Shown in pieces: positions 10,601-19,133 of a DNA stretch of 64,000 nt. Origin of the DNA: Methanosphaerula palustris E1-9c. GTDB lineage: Archaea; Halobacteriota; Methanomicrobia; Methanomicrobiales; Methanospirillaceae. The position numbers and the translations under genes are program-made. The DNA lies in assembly GCF_000021965.1 (NCBI RefSeq), contig NC_011832.1, positions 1,860,001 through 1,924,000 of the forward strand. The letters run 5' to 3'. Positions within the stretch are counted from its first letter, which is position 1, and the number at the start of each line of letters is the position of its first letter. The notes beneath the pieces are model-generated. The model was not told the DNA's origin, made no database searches, and was given only the letters and a program-made list of their open reading frames with translations.

Positions 10601-12301
10601 GGGAAAGTTGGTGGACCCGGTATTTCCAGTGACGTAGACCGCTCCTGCCGGATCGACGGCGAGGTCATAGGCGACGTCACTGGTCGTTCCTCCGAGGTAC
10701 GTTGCATACACCTTCGAGCCTGTCGCGGTGTACTTGGCGACGAACGCATCGGTTACCGTGGTGGTCCCTCCATGAACCGATTGGTATGGATTCAGGGTCG
10801 GGAAGTCAGTGGACTTGGTGGAACCAGAGACGTAGACGTTGCCGGCCGAATCGAGGCCGATCCCCATGATGCCAGGGGTTGATCCGGCGGTGCTCACATA
10901 ATTTGACCCCCCTTCATCCTTGGCGCCGCCGAGGTAGGTCAGATACATCAGTGAGCCATCAGAACCGATCCTGGCAAGGTAGGCATCGTACGTCCCGCTA
11001 AGGGCCGGCTGAGCGGCATCGGCGGTGACCGGGAGCGTGGGGCTGTTCGAAACCCCTGCTACATAGGCGCCTCCGGACGGGTCGGCGACGATGCCATTGG
11101 CACCTGTGCTAACCCCGTTTCCGGTGTTACCGTCGATATAGGTGGAGTAGACAAGCTGCGAGCCGGCAGGATTGGAGGGGTTCAACTTCGTCACGAACCC
11201 GGCCTTGCCCTCGTTGTTTGTGAGCTGGAAGGGCGACTGGAGAGGAAAATCAGTGGATGCCGTTACGCCAGCCAGGTAGATGTTTCCTGAACCATCGATA
11301 CTCATGCCCCGGACGACATCGTCCCCGGAACCGCCGAGGTACGAAGAGTAGAGGACCGCAGTCCCCTCGGGGTTCAGCTTCGTCACGAAGGCATCATTTG
11401 AGCCTCCAGGAGCCTGGTTGGAGTTCTGAATTGTGAAATCGGCCGAGCTGGTCAAGCCCGCGAGATAGATGTTGCCGGCCGAGTCGAGGCGGACGCGGGT
11501 GATGAAGTCCTGATTCGATCCGCCGAAGTACGAGGAGTAGAGCAGGGTCGGGTCGATGACGAGCGGCCGGGACTGGTCGTAGGCTCCGACCGTGAACCCG
11601 ACGGTCCCGTCGTCCTTCAGACGGTACGAAGACGTGACCGGTACCTTTATGCCGTCGATCGCCTGGTAGGCGACCGGGGCCTCGTCGGTCAGCACTCCGA
11701 GGGAGGTGGTGATGGCAAGCGAACCATTTTCAGCGATTGCGAGCCCGTCGATGCCGTCGTAGGCGATGGCGATCTGGTCGGGGCTGGTTCCGGGTGCGAC
11801 GACGAATTCACGCTTCAGGACACCCTGGGTACCGTTGTACCGGAGGTCGATGCCGGGGTACAGCTGCTGGTACTCGACCGATCGATAGGTCGGCACGTCA
11901 CTCTGCCATCTGGACGAGTCGTTGCCGAGGAAGAAGCTCGCGTTCCCGGGCAGGCGGTCGAGGCCGGCGATCGCCGGCGAGGCAGAGGAGCCGGGGAAGG
12001 TCATCGTGACTTCAGCGCTTTTCGTCGTGTTATTCACGTCCTGGCTGGCCGCGAGCACGATCCGATCCGGCTCAAACGCGATCGAGTGGCCGGCCGCATT
12101 GACCTGGTACTTCACCACGTCGGGCGACTGCCCCTGATTCTCGATGAAGCTGAGCGGGAGCGAGAGCGTCTGCTGGTTGATCGAGGCACCGGTGCCGGTG
12201 TCGTTGGGCAGTACAAGTCCGGCCAGGGCCGGGGTCGCCAGAGCGGCGATCATGATGATCATGAGGAGAAGGAACTCTCCTGGTTTACGGTAACGAATCA
12301 T
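4637..12301 (-). CDS. Giant secreted SBBP/PKD/DUF3344/CBM6 surface protein A
   Basis: A 2554-residue secreted modular protein. In order: signal peptide (1-28); DUF7948-like N-terminal domain of SBBP proteins (about 45-250, FIENQGQSPDVVKYQV); SBBP beta-propeller repeats (about 250-717, repeat type DSAGNVYVSGSTKSTDFP); five PKD domains (724-1143, WSWxFGDGxTSTxQNP); DUF3344 (1157-1402); two PKD; DUF3344 (1587-1837); two PKD; a PTT-rich linker (2012-2068); PKD; a second linker; two PKD-like domains (GSMGIQV type, 2199-2385); and a C-terminal CBM6 (2402-2554, LQAEDYD to NINWINFA). There is no C-terminal anchor, so attachment may be through carbohydrate binding. The start ATG has a good site (aggtgattt). 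PKD and CBM6 domains in archaeal surface proteins serve adhesion and glycan binding; the role of DUF3344 is unknown. Confidence 0.9.
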   Translation of the reverse strand: MIRYRKPGEFLLLMIIMIAALATPALAGLVLPNDTGTGASINQQTLSLPLSFIENQGQSPDVVKYQVNAAGHSIAFEPDRIVLAASQDVNNTTKSAEVTMTFPGSSASPAIAGLDRLPGNASFFLGNDSSRWQSDVPTYRSVEYQQLYPGIDLRYNGTQGVLKREFVVAPGTSPDQIAIAYDGIDGLAIAENGSLAITTSLGVLTDEAPVAYQAIDGIKVPVTSSYRLKDDGTVGFTVGAYDQSRPLVIDPTLLYSSYFGGSNQDFITRVRLDSAGNIYLAGLTSSADFTIQNSNQAPGGSNDAFVTKLNPEGTAVLYSSYLGGSGDDVVRGMSIDGSGNIYLAGVTASTDFPLQSPFQLTNNEGKAGFVTKLNPSNPAGSQLVYSTYIDGNTGNGVSTGANGIVADPSGGAYVAGVSNSPTLPVTADAAQPALSGTYDAYLARIGSDGSLMYLTYLGGAKDEGGSNYVSTAGSTPGIMGIGLDSAGNVYVSGSTKSTDFPTLNPYQSVHGGTTTVTDAFVAKYTATGSKVYATYLGGTTSDVAYDLAVDPAGAVYVTGNTGSTNFPLVNPAQSAMKGTSTAFITKIDPSGTSLDYSTYWGGSSGTNTPYSIAVDGAGDAYVAGATLSTDYPIINGAQSAFSGRTDGFVVKFGPAGNALYSTVIGGNGENCNNFFYGIGVNDQGDAVVGGSTSSNYPTTASAIQQTNRDTLPGYCGIFSILTDKAVADFTATPTTGYAPLSVQFNDTSKGSPTNWSWDFGDNATSTEQNATHTYTAAGLYSVNLTASNSLGSTHLQKTDYITVLDRPGLPEANFTANVTNGTAPLAVQFNDTSLGGNLTAWSWVFGDGATSTEQNPVHTYAAGGNYTVNLTVTNSGGSNSTEKVDYISVARQPLPEANFTANVTTGIAPLSVQFNDTSLGANLTAWSWAFGDGNISTEQNPIHTYATTGSYSVNLTVTNVSGSNSSVKTNYINVSAVPLPVANFTANVTTGFAPLSVQFNDTSLGTNLTAWSWSFGDGATSTVQNPINNYTTAGSYTVNLTVTNASGSNTTTKTDYIIVTASEAPIANFSANITNGTAPLAVQFNDTSLGVNLTAWSWAFGDGNTSTVQNPIYNYTAAGSYTVNLTVTNATGSDNEVKTNYINVSASVTPTPTVTVGPLSAVRHIFINTANGVKYNYDGATYGGPNNTYYVKADGGGLNELHLTNDANVASGQVTTTGAQNGTFYVTNTGGRGFDDDIILLVSVKGPIPDDFGIHLTSNGYTWTPSAAGVYNPTAPTDSSYVTGIDQTFSKADFIYGPQTWKPGPHQGSADLVTPYLPLYTGQDINDASTAQYLMFVDLKAGNVKQGVIPSATLNNGALKVDYSITNLSTRADFNGFAWANASNQGQGITWTNNVFNPGASGYSVTAPVAAPVAGFNASVTNGTAPLAVQFNDLSTGTPTSWSWDFGDGNTSTTQSPSHTYTAAGNYTVNLTATNAGGSNTTVKTNYITVTGSETPTAPVANFNANITNGTAPLAVQFTDLSTGAPVTWSWSFGDGNTSTVQNPAYTYAAAGNYTVNLTATNAGGSNTLVKTNYITVTSPAIPTPSPTPTITVAPLSAPKHIFINTANGVKYNLDGATYGGPNNTYYIKAEDPGMNELHLTNDVNAPYGQVTTTSAQNGTFYVSNTGGRGFDNDIILLVSVKGPIPNDFGIHVTSNGYTWTPAAAGVYNPTAPTDYTYVTGIDQTFSKADFIYGPQTWKPGPGDLVTPSLPLYYGQNISDASTAQYLMFIDLKAGNMKPGTFPGATLNNNGAMKVDYSFTNMSTQAAFNGYAWCSASNQGQGITWTNNPINSGASGYVVTAVPPAPVAGFSASVTNGTAPLAVQFNDQSTGTPASWSWDFGDGTTSTVQNPSHTYTVAGNYTVNLTATNAGGSNTITKTNYITVTGSESPSAPVANFNTNITNGTAPLAVQFTDLSTGAPVTWSWNFGDGNTSTMQNPVHTYAAAGNYTVNLTATNAGGSNTTVRTNYITVHAVVPPTTEPTTTAPTTAPTTTAPTTVPTTIPTTIATTIPTTVPTKIPTTVPTTIPVTPTPTMQPVTANFTANVTTGQTPLAVQFTDLSTGTISQYFWQFGDGGASFDKNPVHTYSAAGTYTVSLVAIGSTGAEVKTIPQYITVTGPGTPTVSPTATTPTPTGTTVTPTVTLTTATTTVTPLPTSSGHDLPIANFVVTYQAGAGSMGIQVTDATTNATTVKYDLGDGTTTAYKNFKYTYWQPGTYTITLIATNDAGSSTKTVTVTVPAGSPTTTTVSPTTMTVTPTQTPVNPNLPVANFTITFQGGSGSMGIQVTNTAVNATSVHYNLGDGTTTAYPNFTYTYWQPGNYTINQTATNAAGSTTRTINVTVPAVATPTTIPTTTVSPTVTGTAPVYNGTHAIPGQLQAEDYDLGGEGVAYHDTTPGNEGGVYRHDDVDIEQIDTDRSPSVGWTRAGEWLAYTVNINTAGTYTAGFRVASAHAGSSVQMYLDDGATPLAVVNVPNTGNDAAFQTLQVLVTLPAGQHRLKLAFPGNYANINWINFA

Positions 12302-12779
12302 GAATCAAATCACCTGTTGTGGGGAGCAGGCTGTGAGCCGTCCTCGACGATGCCACCCGGTCTGAATGGGCGCTGAGCGATAGGCAAGCCTGAGCAAGGC
12401 GAGCACCGGGTACTCAGAAAGAACCGACCCGTGGTGTGTGTCGACGGGTTGTTCAGACCGGATGGAATCGAACAGAAGAGATTACAAAAACACAATAGTT
12501 AATCGTTGTGGTTTGAATTTTTGGAGGTAAGTTAACTGCATTGTTTATTTTGGATCGCCTGAATCGGTCGGGGCCAGGTACTGCCTGTTCATATCGATTA
12601 TAGCCAGCCAGCGCGCGTCTATGCTACAAATAGGATCGCTCTCTCTGAATCAGGCAGGTTTTGACGTTCCTGTTCCGGGATTAAAACGGTTCCTTCCCAT
12701 CTTTCATTCATCAGTGATCGTGAGAGGAGAGTCTGTCGAGAGAGGGCGGGTCGAAAAAAGGGATTGTCCTTCTGCCCAT
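12302..12779 (-). promoter_or_regulatory. Promoter and long 5' leader of giant gene A
   Basis: This 478-bp gap holds no gene. At 12496-12560 an AT-rich promoter block (gttaac at 12531-12536, then cattgtttattt) matches the block upstream of gene B at 18165-18230. At 12421-12461 is a 41-bp segment conserved with one mismatch upstream of B. It can form a stem: GAAC plus GACCCGT pairs with ACGGGTTGTTC around an 11-nt loop, with one bulged C. The stem lies 120-160 nt before the start codon, inside the likely 5' untranslated leader. Nothing further is recognised between 12562 and 12779. Confidence 0.5.
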
Positions 12780-15700
12780 TCAGGCGAAGTTGATCCAGTT
12801 GATGTTGGCGTAGTTCCCCGGGAACGCAAGCTTCAGCCGGTGCTGCCCGGCCGGCAGGGTCACCGGGACCTGGAGGGTCTGGAAGGTCGCATCGTTGCCG
12901 GTGTTCGGGACGTTCACGGTTGCGATCGGGGTTGTGCCGTCGTCGAGATACACCTGGACGGACGAGCCGGCATGGGCCGAGGCGACCCGGAACCCGGCGG
13001 TGTAGGTGCCAGCCGTGTTGATGTTTACAGTGTAGGCGAGCCATTCGCCAGCACGGGTCCAGCCGACGCTCGGACTTCTGTCGGTGTCGATCTGTTCGAT
13101 GTCGACGTCGTCATGCCGGTAGACCCCGCCCTCGTTGCCGGCGGTGGTGTCGTGGTAGGCGATCCCTTCACCGCCGAGGTCGTAGTCCTCGGCCTGCAAC
13201 TGGCCGGGGATCGTGTGAGTCCCGTTGTAGGCCGGAACGGTGCCGGTCACGGTCGGCGAGACGGTGGTGGTTGGGATTGTCGTTGGGGTTGCCACCGCCG
13301 GCACGGTCACATTGATGGTCCTGGTGGTGGACCCGGCCGCGTTGGTTGCGGTCTGGTTGATCGTGTAGTTGCCGGGCTGCCAGTAGGTGTAGGTGAAGTT
13401 CGGATAGGCGGTGGTCGTCCCGTCGCCGAGGTTATAATGGACCGAGGTCGCATTCACCGCGGTGTTGGTGACCTGGATGCCCATCGAGCCCGAGCCTCCC
13501 TGGAATGTGATCGTGAAGTTGGCCACAGGCAGGTTCGGGTTGGTTGGTGTCTGGGTTGGCGTGATGGTCGGCGAGACGGTCGCCGTTGGAGTTGGCGTCA
13601 CGGTCATGGTCGTGGGTGACCCGGCCGGCACGGTCACCGTGACGGTCTTTGTCGAAGACCCGGCGTCATTGGTTGCGATCAGGGTGATCGTATAGGTGCC
13701 GGGCTGCCAGTAGGTGTACTTGAAATTCTTATAGGCGGTGGTGGTACCGTCGCCGAGGTCGTACTTCACGGTGGTGGCGTTCGTCGTGGCGTCGGTGACC
13801 TGGATGCCCATCGAGCCTGCGCCGGCCTGGTAGGTGACCACGAAGTTCGCGATCGGCAGGTCATGCCCGGACGAGGTCGGCAGCGGAGTCACGGTCGTCG
13901 TGACCGGGATGGTCGTTGTCACGGTGGGAGTGATGGTTGTTGTAGTGGTTGGAGCTGGCGTTGTCGTTGTCACCGTTGTTGTCACGGTCGGCGAGACTGT
14001 CGGAGTCCCTGGACCGGTGACGGTGATGTACTGTGGGATCGTCTTCACCTCAGCCCCGGTGGAACCGATGGCGACGAGGGAGACGGTGTAGGTGCCGGCT
14101 GCCGAGTAGGTGTGAACCGGGTTCTTATCGAACGAAGCCCCACCATCACCGAACTGCCAGAAGTACTGTCGGATCGTGCCGGTCGACAGGTCGGTGAACT
14201 GCACCGAGAGCGGGGTCTGGCCGGCCGTCACGTTCGCCGTGAAGTTGGCCGTCACCGGCTGCATGGTCGGAGTCGGGGTCACCGGGATCGTCGTCGGAAC
14301 TGTCGTCGGGATCTTTGTTGGTACTGTCGTTGGAATGGTTGTTGCTATCGTCGTTGGAATGGTTGTCGGTACGGTTGTTGGAGCGGTGGTGGTTGGTGCT
14401 GTCGTTGGTGGCACCACGGCGTGGATGGTAATATAGTTCGTCTTCGTGGTGGTGTTGGAACCGCCGGCGTTCGTAGCCGTCAGGTTCACGGTGTAGTTTC
14501 CGGCCGCCGCGTAGGTGTAGGCCGGGTTCTGCACCGTCGAGGTGTTGCCGTCACCGAAGTCCCACGACCAGGTCACCGGAGCTCCGGTCGACAGGTCGGT
14601 GAACTGCACAGCCAGTGGGGCAGTGCCGTTCGTGATGTTCGCGTTGAAGTTCGCGACCGGAGCCGTCGGAGTTTCTGACCCGGTGACGGTGATATAGTTC
14701 GTCCTCACCGAGGTGTTGGAACCGCTGGCATTCGTCGCCGTCAGGTTCACCGTGTAGTTCCCAGCCACAGTATAGGTGTGGGACGGGGACTGTGTCGTCG
14801 AGGTGTTGCCATCACCGAACGACCACGACCACGAGGTCGGAGCTCCGGTCGACGCATCGGTGAAGCCGACCGTCAGGGGGGCAGTGCCGTTCGTGACGTT
14901 CGCGTTGAAGTTCGCGACCGGAGCCGACGGGCTCTCGGACGCGGTGACGGTGATGTAGTTCGTCTTCGTGGTGGTGTTGGAACCGCCGGCGTTCGTCGCC
15001 GTCAGGTTCACCGTGTAGTTCCCGGCCACAGTATAGGTGTGGCTTGGGCTCTGCGTTGTCGATGTGTTGCCGTCACCGAAGTCCCACGACCACGAGGTCG
15101 GGGTACCGGTTGACAGGTCGTTGAACTGCACGGCCAGTGGGGCCGTTCCGTTCGTCACGCTCGCATTGAAGCCGGCGACGGGGGCAGCCACAGGGGCCGT
15201 GACCGAGTAGCCGCTGGCGCCCGGATTAAAGACATTGTTTGTCCAGGTGATCCCCTGCCCCTGGTTCGAGGCATTGGCCCAGGCGAATCCATTGAAATCT
15301 GCACGGGTGCTCAGGTTGGTGATACTGTAGTCCACCTTCAGGGCACCGTTGTTCAGCGTGGCACTGGGGATGACGCCCTGCTTTACGTTGCCGGCCTTGA
15401 GGTCGACGAACATCAGGTACTGGGCCGTCGAGGCGTCGTTGATGTCCTGCCCGGTGTAGAGCGGCAGGTATGGGGTCACCAGGTCGGCTGAGCCTTGATG
15501 GGGGCCGGGCTTCCAGGTCTGCGGGCCGTAGATGAAGTCGGCCTTCGAGAAGGTCTGGTCGATACCGGTCACGTAGGAGGAGTCGGTCGGGGCGGTCGGG
15601 TTGTAGGCTCCGGCAGCGGCTGGGGTCCAGACATATCCGTTCGAGGTCAGATGGATGCCGAAGTTGTCGGGGATCGGGCCCTTCACCGAGACGAGGAGGA

Positions 15701-17978
15701 TGATATCGTCATCGAATCCACGACCGCCGGTGTTCGTCACATAGAAGGTGCCGTTCTGGGCACCGGTCGTCGTGACCTGGCCGGAGGCAACATTCGCGTC
15801 GTTGGTGAGGTGCAGCTCGTTCAGTCCGCCACCGTCGGCCTTGACATAGTAGGTGTTGTTCGGGCCGCCGTAGGTCGCACCGTCATAGTTGTACTTCACG
15901 CCGTTCGCGGTATTGATGAAGATGTGCCGTATGGCTGACAGCGGGGCAACGGTGATCGTCGGCGTCGGGATCACCGGTGCAGAGACCGTGATGTAGCTGG
16001 TCTTCACCTCGTTGTCGGAGCCGGTCGCGTTCGTCACCGTGAGGTTCACGGTGTAACTGCCGGCTGTCGTGTAGTTATAGATCGGGTTCTGTTCGAGCGA
16101 CGTGTTGCCGTCGCCGAACGCCCACGACCATGCCGTCAGGTTCTCACCCAGCGAGGTGTCGTTGAACTGCACAGCCAGCGGGGCCGTACCGTTCGTGATG
16201 TTCGCGCTGAAGTTCGCGACCGGAACCGGGGTCACCGCTGTGGTGACGGTGATATAGTTCGTCTTCGTGGTAGTGTTGTTGCCGCCGGCGTTCGTCGCTG
16301 TCAGGTTCACGGTGTAGTTCCCGGCTGTCGCGTAGGTGTGGGCCGGCGACTGTTCGATCGAGGTGTTGCCGTCACCGAAGTTCCACGACCATGAGGTCGG
16401 GGTGCCGGTCGACTGGTCGGTGAAACCGACTGCCAGTGGAGCGGTGCCGTTCGTTACATTAGCGGTGAATCCGGCGACCGGAGCCATCGGGGTCTCAGAC
16501 TCAGTGACCGTGATGTAGTTCATCTTCACCGTTGTGTTGGACCCGCCGGCGTTGGTGGCCGTCAGGTTCACGGTGTAGTTCCCGGCCGTCGCGTAGGTAT
16601 AGGCCGGGTTCTGCGTTGTCGAGGTGTTCCCGTCACCGAAGTCCCACGACCAGCCCGTTGGAGAACCAGTCGATGCATCGGTGAACTGGACCGAGAGTGG
16701 TGCCGTGCCGTTCGTCACATTCGCCGTGAAGTCGGCGACCGGCTGCGACAGAGCGGAGAGAACCGTAACAACAGAGGTGTTACTGATTCCGCCATTCGAG
16801 GCGGTGATGTTTGCCGATCCTGGTGTAAGTGCAGTAAAGAGACCGGACTGGGAGATCGTGCCGACGGTCTCGTTGCTGGAGGACCAGGTATAGTTCAGGC
16901 CAGGGATATTCAGGCCGTCGCTATCGGTGGCTTTCCCGGCGAACTGTTTTGTCTCGCTGACATTGACCGTCGCCGATGCCGGGATGACGCTGACCGATGC
17001 CGTGGCTGAATGTGAGGCCCCAAAGTAGAACTGGGCCTGGTCCATCAGCGGAGCGGAATCGATCTGGTTCGAAACTCCAGTATTGTAAGAGGTATCCCCG
17101 ATGCCATCCCCGTTAGCATCCGTGCCGGAATAGGTACTCCAGTAATTGCCGAGAATGCCAATATGGGATGATCCCTGATAGGTGTACGGAACCGCCGCGG
17201 ACGTGACCCATGAGGCAATTGGGATGGTACCAGTGCCCAAAATAGGCGAAACCCCGTTAGGCACAATGAAATTGTTGCGGTCAATCACGTTTCCTGTGCC
17301 CATGGTTGACCCCAATTGGATGCAAGAAATCGTGTTGTCTTTAAACGTATTATTTTCAATAACTGCCGAAGTCGCGGGGACAGTTATTGAGATGACTCCT
17401 CTATTTAACATCGACGCGGGCGCAGTGTTCACGAAGGTATTGTTCAGCAGGCGGTTACCCGAGCCGGTTCCAAAATAGATCACTATGGGTGCAACATTAT
17501 TTCTGAAGGCATTATCTTGAAATGTATTATTTGTACCAAGGAGTTGAATAGCTGAATAATATGAAGGGCCATTGAAGGTCAGACCCTCAAAGATACACTG
17601 TCGGATGATCATATTCTGGGCGATGGGTGCAGCACCGGTTAATTGAATCCTTCCATTCGTAAACCTCATCTGCTCGATAATCGTTCCAGATCCCCTAATC
17701 GTACTTCCGGATCCTCCGAGATTGAGTGTTACGAGATCTGCTCCCTCCCCAGTGAGGGTAATGGCTTTTGTTAGTCCAGTGAAGGAGTAAGTCCCATTAT
17801 AGACATAGATTGTGTCGCCATCGACAACTGATGCACTATTAATCGCATCCGTCAGCGTCGTGAAGTCGCACCCGCTGGCACCAACAGTTACAGAAGATGC
17901 TGTAACCGGAGCCAGCAGCAGGACAGATGCCAGTAATATCATAATCAGAATCAAATCAAATCGTTTGCTTTGTATCAT
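12780..17978 (-). CDS. Giant secreted beta-helix/PKD/DUF3344/CBM6 surface protein B
   Basis: About 1732 residues from the ATG at 17978, chosen because caggtgaacgaatt precedes it; an ATG at 18020 would add 14 hydrophilic residues before the signal peptide. Order: signal peptide (1-27); right-handed parallel beta-helix of the NosD type (26-320), starting VGASGCDFTTLTDAINSA with many Asn/Thr turns; Big_2-like Ig domain (326-410); three PKD (411-664); DUF3344 (678-929); three PKD (931-1186); PTT linker; PKD; Thr-rich linker; two GSMGIQV-type PKD-like domains (1371-1562); CBM6 (1583-1731). Beta-helix domains commonly bind or cleave polysaccharide, but no catalytic residues can be assigned. From the first PTT linker on, it is nearly identical to proteins A and C. 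Confidence 0.9.
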   Translation of the reverse strand: MIQSKRFDLILIMILLASVLLLAPVTASSVTVGASGCDFTTLTDAINSASVVDGDTIYVYNGTYSFTGLTKAITLTGEGADLVTLNLGGSGSTIRGSGTIIEQMRFTNGRIQLTGAAPIAQNMIIRQCIFEGLTFNGPSYYSAIQLLGTNNTFQDNAFRNNVAPIVIYFGTGSGNRLLNNTFVNTAPASMLNRGVISITVPATSAVIENNTFKDNTISCIQLGSTMGTGNVIDRNNFIVPNGVSPILGTGTIPIASWVTSAAVPYTYQGSSHIGILGNYWSTYSGTDANGDGIGDTSYNTGVSNQIDSAPLMDQAQFYFGASHSATASVSVIPASATVNVSETKQFAGKATDSDGLNIPGLNYTWSSSNETVGTISQSGLFTALTPGSANITASNGGISNTSVVTVLSALSQPVADFTANVTNGTAPLSVQFTDASTGSPTGWSWDFGDGNTSTTQNPAYTYATAGNYTVNLTATNAGGSNTTVKMNYITVTESETPMAPVAGFTANVTNGTAPLAVGFTDQSTGTPTSWSWNFGDGNTSIEQSPAHTYATAGNYTVNLTATNAGGNNTTTKTNYITVTTAVTPVPVANFSANITNGTAPLAVQFNDTSLGENLTAWSWAFGDGNTSLEQNPIYNYTTAGSYTVNLTVTNATGSDNEVKTSYITVSAPVIPTPTITVAPLSAIRHIFINTANGVKYNYDGATYGGPNNTYYVKADGGGLNELHLTNDANVASGQVTTTGAQNGTFYVTNTGGRGFDDDIILLVSVKGPIPDNFGIHLTSNGYVWTPAAAGAYNPTAPTDSSYVTGIDQTFSKADFIYGPQTWKPGPHQGSADLVTPYLPLYTGQDINDASTAQYLMFVDLKAGNVKQGVIPSATLNNGALKVDYSITNLSTRADFNGFAWANASNQGQGITWTNNVFNPGASGYSVTAPVAAPVAGFNASVTNGTAPLAVQFNDLSTGTPTSWSWDFGDGNTSTTQSPSHTYTVAGNYTVNLTATNAGGSNTTTKTNYITVTASESPSAPVANFNANVTNGTAPLTVGFTDASTGAPTSWSWSFGDGNTSTTQSPSHTYTVAGNYTVNLTATNASGSNTSVRTNYITVTGSETPTAPVANFNANITNGTAPLAVQFTDLSTGAPVTWSWDFGDGNTSTVQNPAYTYAAAGNYTVNLTATNAGGSNTTTKTNYITIHAVVPPTTAPTTTAPTTVPTTIPTTIATTIPTTVPTKIPTTVPTTIPVTPTPTMQPVTANFTANVTAGQTPLSVQFTDLSTGTIRQYFWQFGDGGASFDKNPVHTYSAAGTYTVSLVAIGSTGAEVKTIPQYITVTGPGTPTVSPTVTTTVTTTTPAPTTTTTITPTVTTTIPVTTTVTPLPTSSGHDLPIANFVVTYQAGAGSMGIQVTDATTNATTVKYDLGDGTTTAYKNFKYTYWQPGTYTITLIATNDAGSSTKTVTVTVPAGSPTTMTVTPTPTATVSPTITPTQTPTNPNLPVANFTITFQGGSGSMGIQVTNTAVNATSVHYNLGDGTTTAYPNFTYTYWQPGNYTINQTATNAAGSTTRTINVTVPAVATPTTIPTTTVSPTVTGTVPAYNGTHTIPGQLQAEDYDLGGEGIAYHDTTAGNEGGVYRHDDVDIEQIDTDRSPSVGWTRAGEWLAYTVNINTAGTYTAGFRVASAHAGSSVQVYLDDGTTPIATVNVPNTGNDATFQTLQVPVTLPAGQHRLKLAFPGNYANINWINFA

Positions 17979-18093
17979 AATTCGTTCACCTGTTGAGGAA
18001 GACGGCACACGACCATCCATGACGATTCCAGCCGGCCTGAATCAGCGCTGAGAGAAAGGCAGGCCCAAAGAGGCACCACCTGGTGATCAGAAG

Positions 18094-18230
18094 GAACCGA
18101 CCCGTGGTGTGTGTCGACGGGTCGTTCAGACCGGGGGGAATCGAATAATTGTAGTTAAAAAATTATGATAGTTAACTGTTGTGCTTTATCTTCATTGATG
18201 ATAAGTTAACCACATTGTTTATTTGAGATC
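18094..18230 (-). promoter_or_regulatory. Promoter and leader stem of giant gene B
   Basis: Segment 18094-18134 repeats the leader stem found upstream of gene A, with a perfect 11-bp stem (GAAC+GACCCGT with ACGGGTCGTTC) and one bulged C. The single difference from the A copy turns a G-C pair into a G-U pair, so pairing is kept. The AT-rich block at 18165-18230 (gttaac at 18170 and 18213, then cattgttta) aligns with the A promoter over about 60 bp. Confidence 0.5.
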
Positions 18231-18302
18231 ACAGGTCCCAGTTTGGGCCATGTACCGACCATTTATCCCAGTAAAGACTGGTCGGCGCGCGCAAAAAAAA
18301 GA

Positions 18303-19133
18303 TTAGATGTTGATCTCCCAGCCGCTTGACCCGGTCCCGGAGTTTTGGTTCGTCCAGGAGACACCCTGTCCCTGGTTTGACTGGTTGCACCAGGCATAAC
18401 CGTTGAAGACGAGCTGGGCCGTTCCGAGGTCCTGAACAGTGTAGTCAACTCTCGTCGCACCACGGTTAACCAGGGACATGTTGTAGGTCTGGTTCACATT
18501 GGTGCCGAGGTTCCCCACCTTCAGATCGACGAATGACAGGTTGAAGTTCTTCGAAGTGTCTGACATACTCTGCCCATAATAGATGGGGTAGGCCGAACCT
18601 GTTGTACATGGTTTCCAATTCTGGGGGCCGTAGTCCTCGAAGTTGCTCGAAGTGAGGGTTTCGTTCACCCCAATGCCTTGACTGATAATGGATTTGTCAG
18701 GGAGAGAGCCATCTGCCGTCGGGGTCCAGGTATACCCACTCGAATTGACCTTGAGGGCAAAGTTGGATCCCGGTGTCCCGTTGAGGGCGGCCATCAGAAT
18801 GAGGTCGTCGTTATACCCGCGTCCACCGGTGTCAGAGATATAGAACGTGCCGGTGGAGTTGCTGCCGTGGTTCACCTGTCCACTGGGGGCATTCCAGGGA
18901 TCGTTTGTGATGTGAAGCGCGTTGAGCCCTCCTCCTGTCAATTTGAAATAATAGGAGCCAGGATCAGTTGTATAATCAAATCTCGCTCCATTAGTCATCC
19001 ATACATCCAATTGATTAAAACTTGACAGTGGATCTGCCGAGACCGGGCAGAGACTGACCAGACCAATTGATAGCAACAGCAGAACCATGGTAAGTCCCGC
19101 GGCTCTTTTGAATCTTTCTTCTTTTAATTTCAT
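18303..19133 (-). CDS. Secreted single-domain DUF3344 protein
   Basis: A 276-residue protein with a signal peptide (about 1-33, AGLTMVLLLLSIGLVSL) and one DUF3344 domain filling the rest. The domain landmarks are GGGLNALHIT, GTFYISDTGGRGYNDDLILM, YGPQNWKP, YPIYYGQ, FVDLKVG and NGYAWCNQSNQGQGVSWTN. There is no anchor or extra module. The counterpart in the second block is the gene at 54625-55485. An oligo-T tract at 18294-18301 follows the stop. The molecular role of DUF3344 is not established; secretion is inferred from the signal peptide. Confidence 0.88.
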   Translation of the reverse strand: MKLKEERFKRAAGLTMVLLLLSIGLVSLCPVSADPLSSFNQLDVWMTNGARFDYTTDPGSYYFKLTGGGLNALHITNDPWNAPSGQVNHGSNSTGTFYISDTGGRGYNDDLILMAALNGTPGSNFALKVNSSGYTWTPTADGSLPDKSIISQGIGVNETLTSSNFEDYGPQNWKPCTTGSAYPIYYGQSMSDTSKNFNLSFVDLKVGNLGTNVNQTYNMSLVNRGATRVDYTVQDLGTAQLVFNGYAWCNQSNQGQGVSWTNQNSGTGSSGWEINI

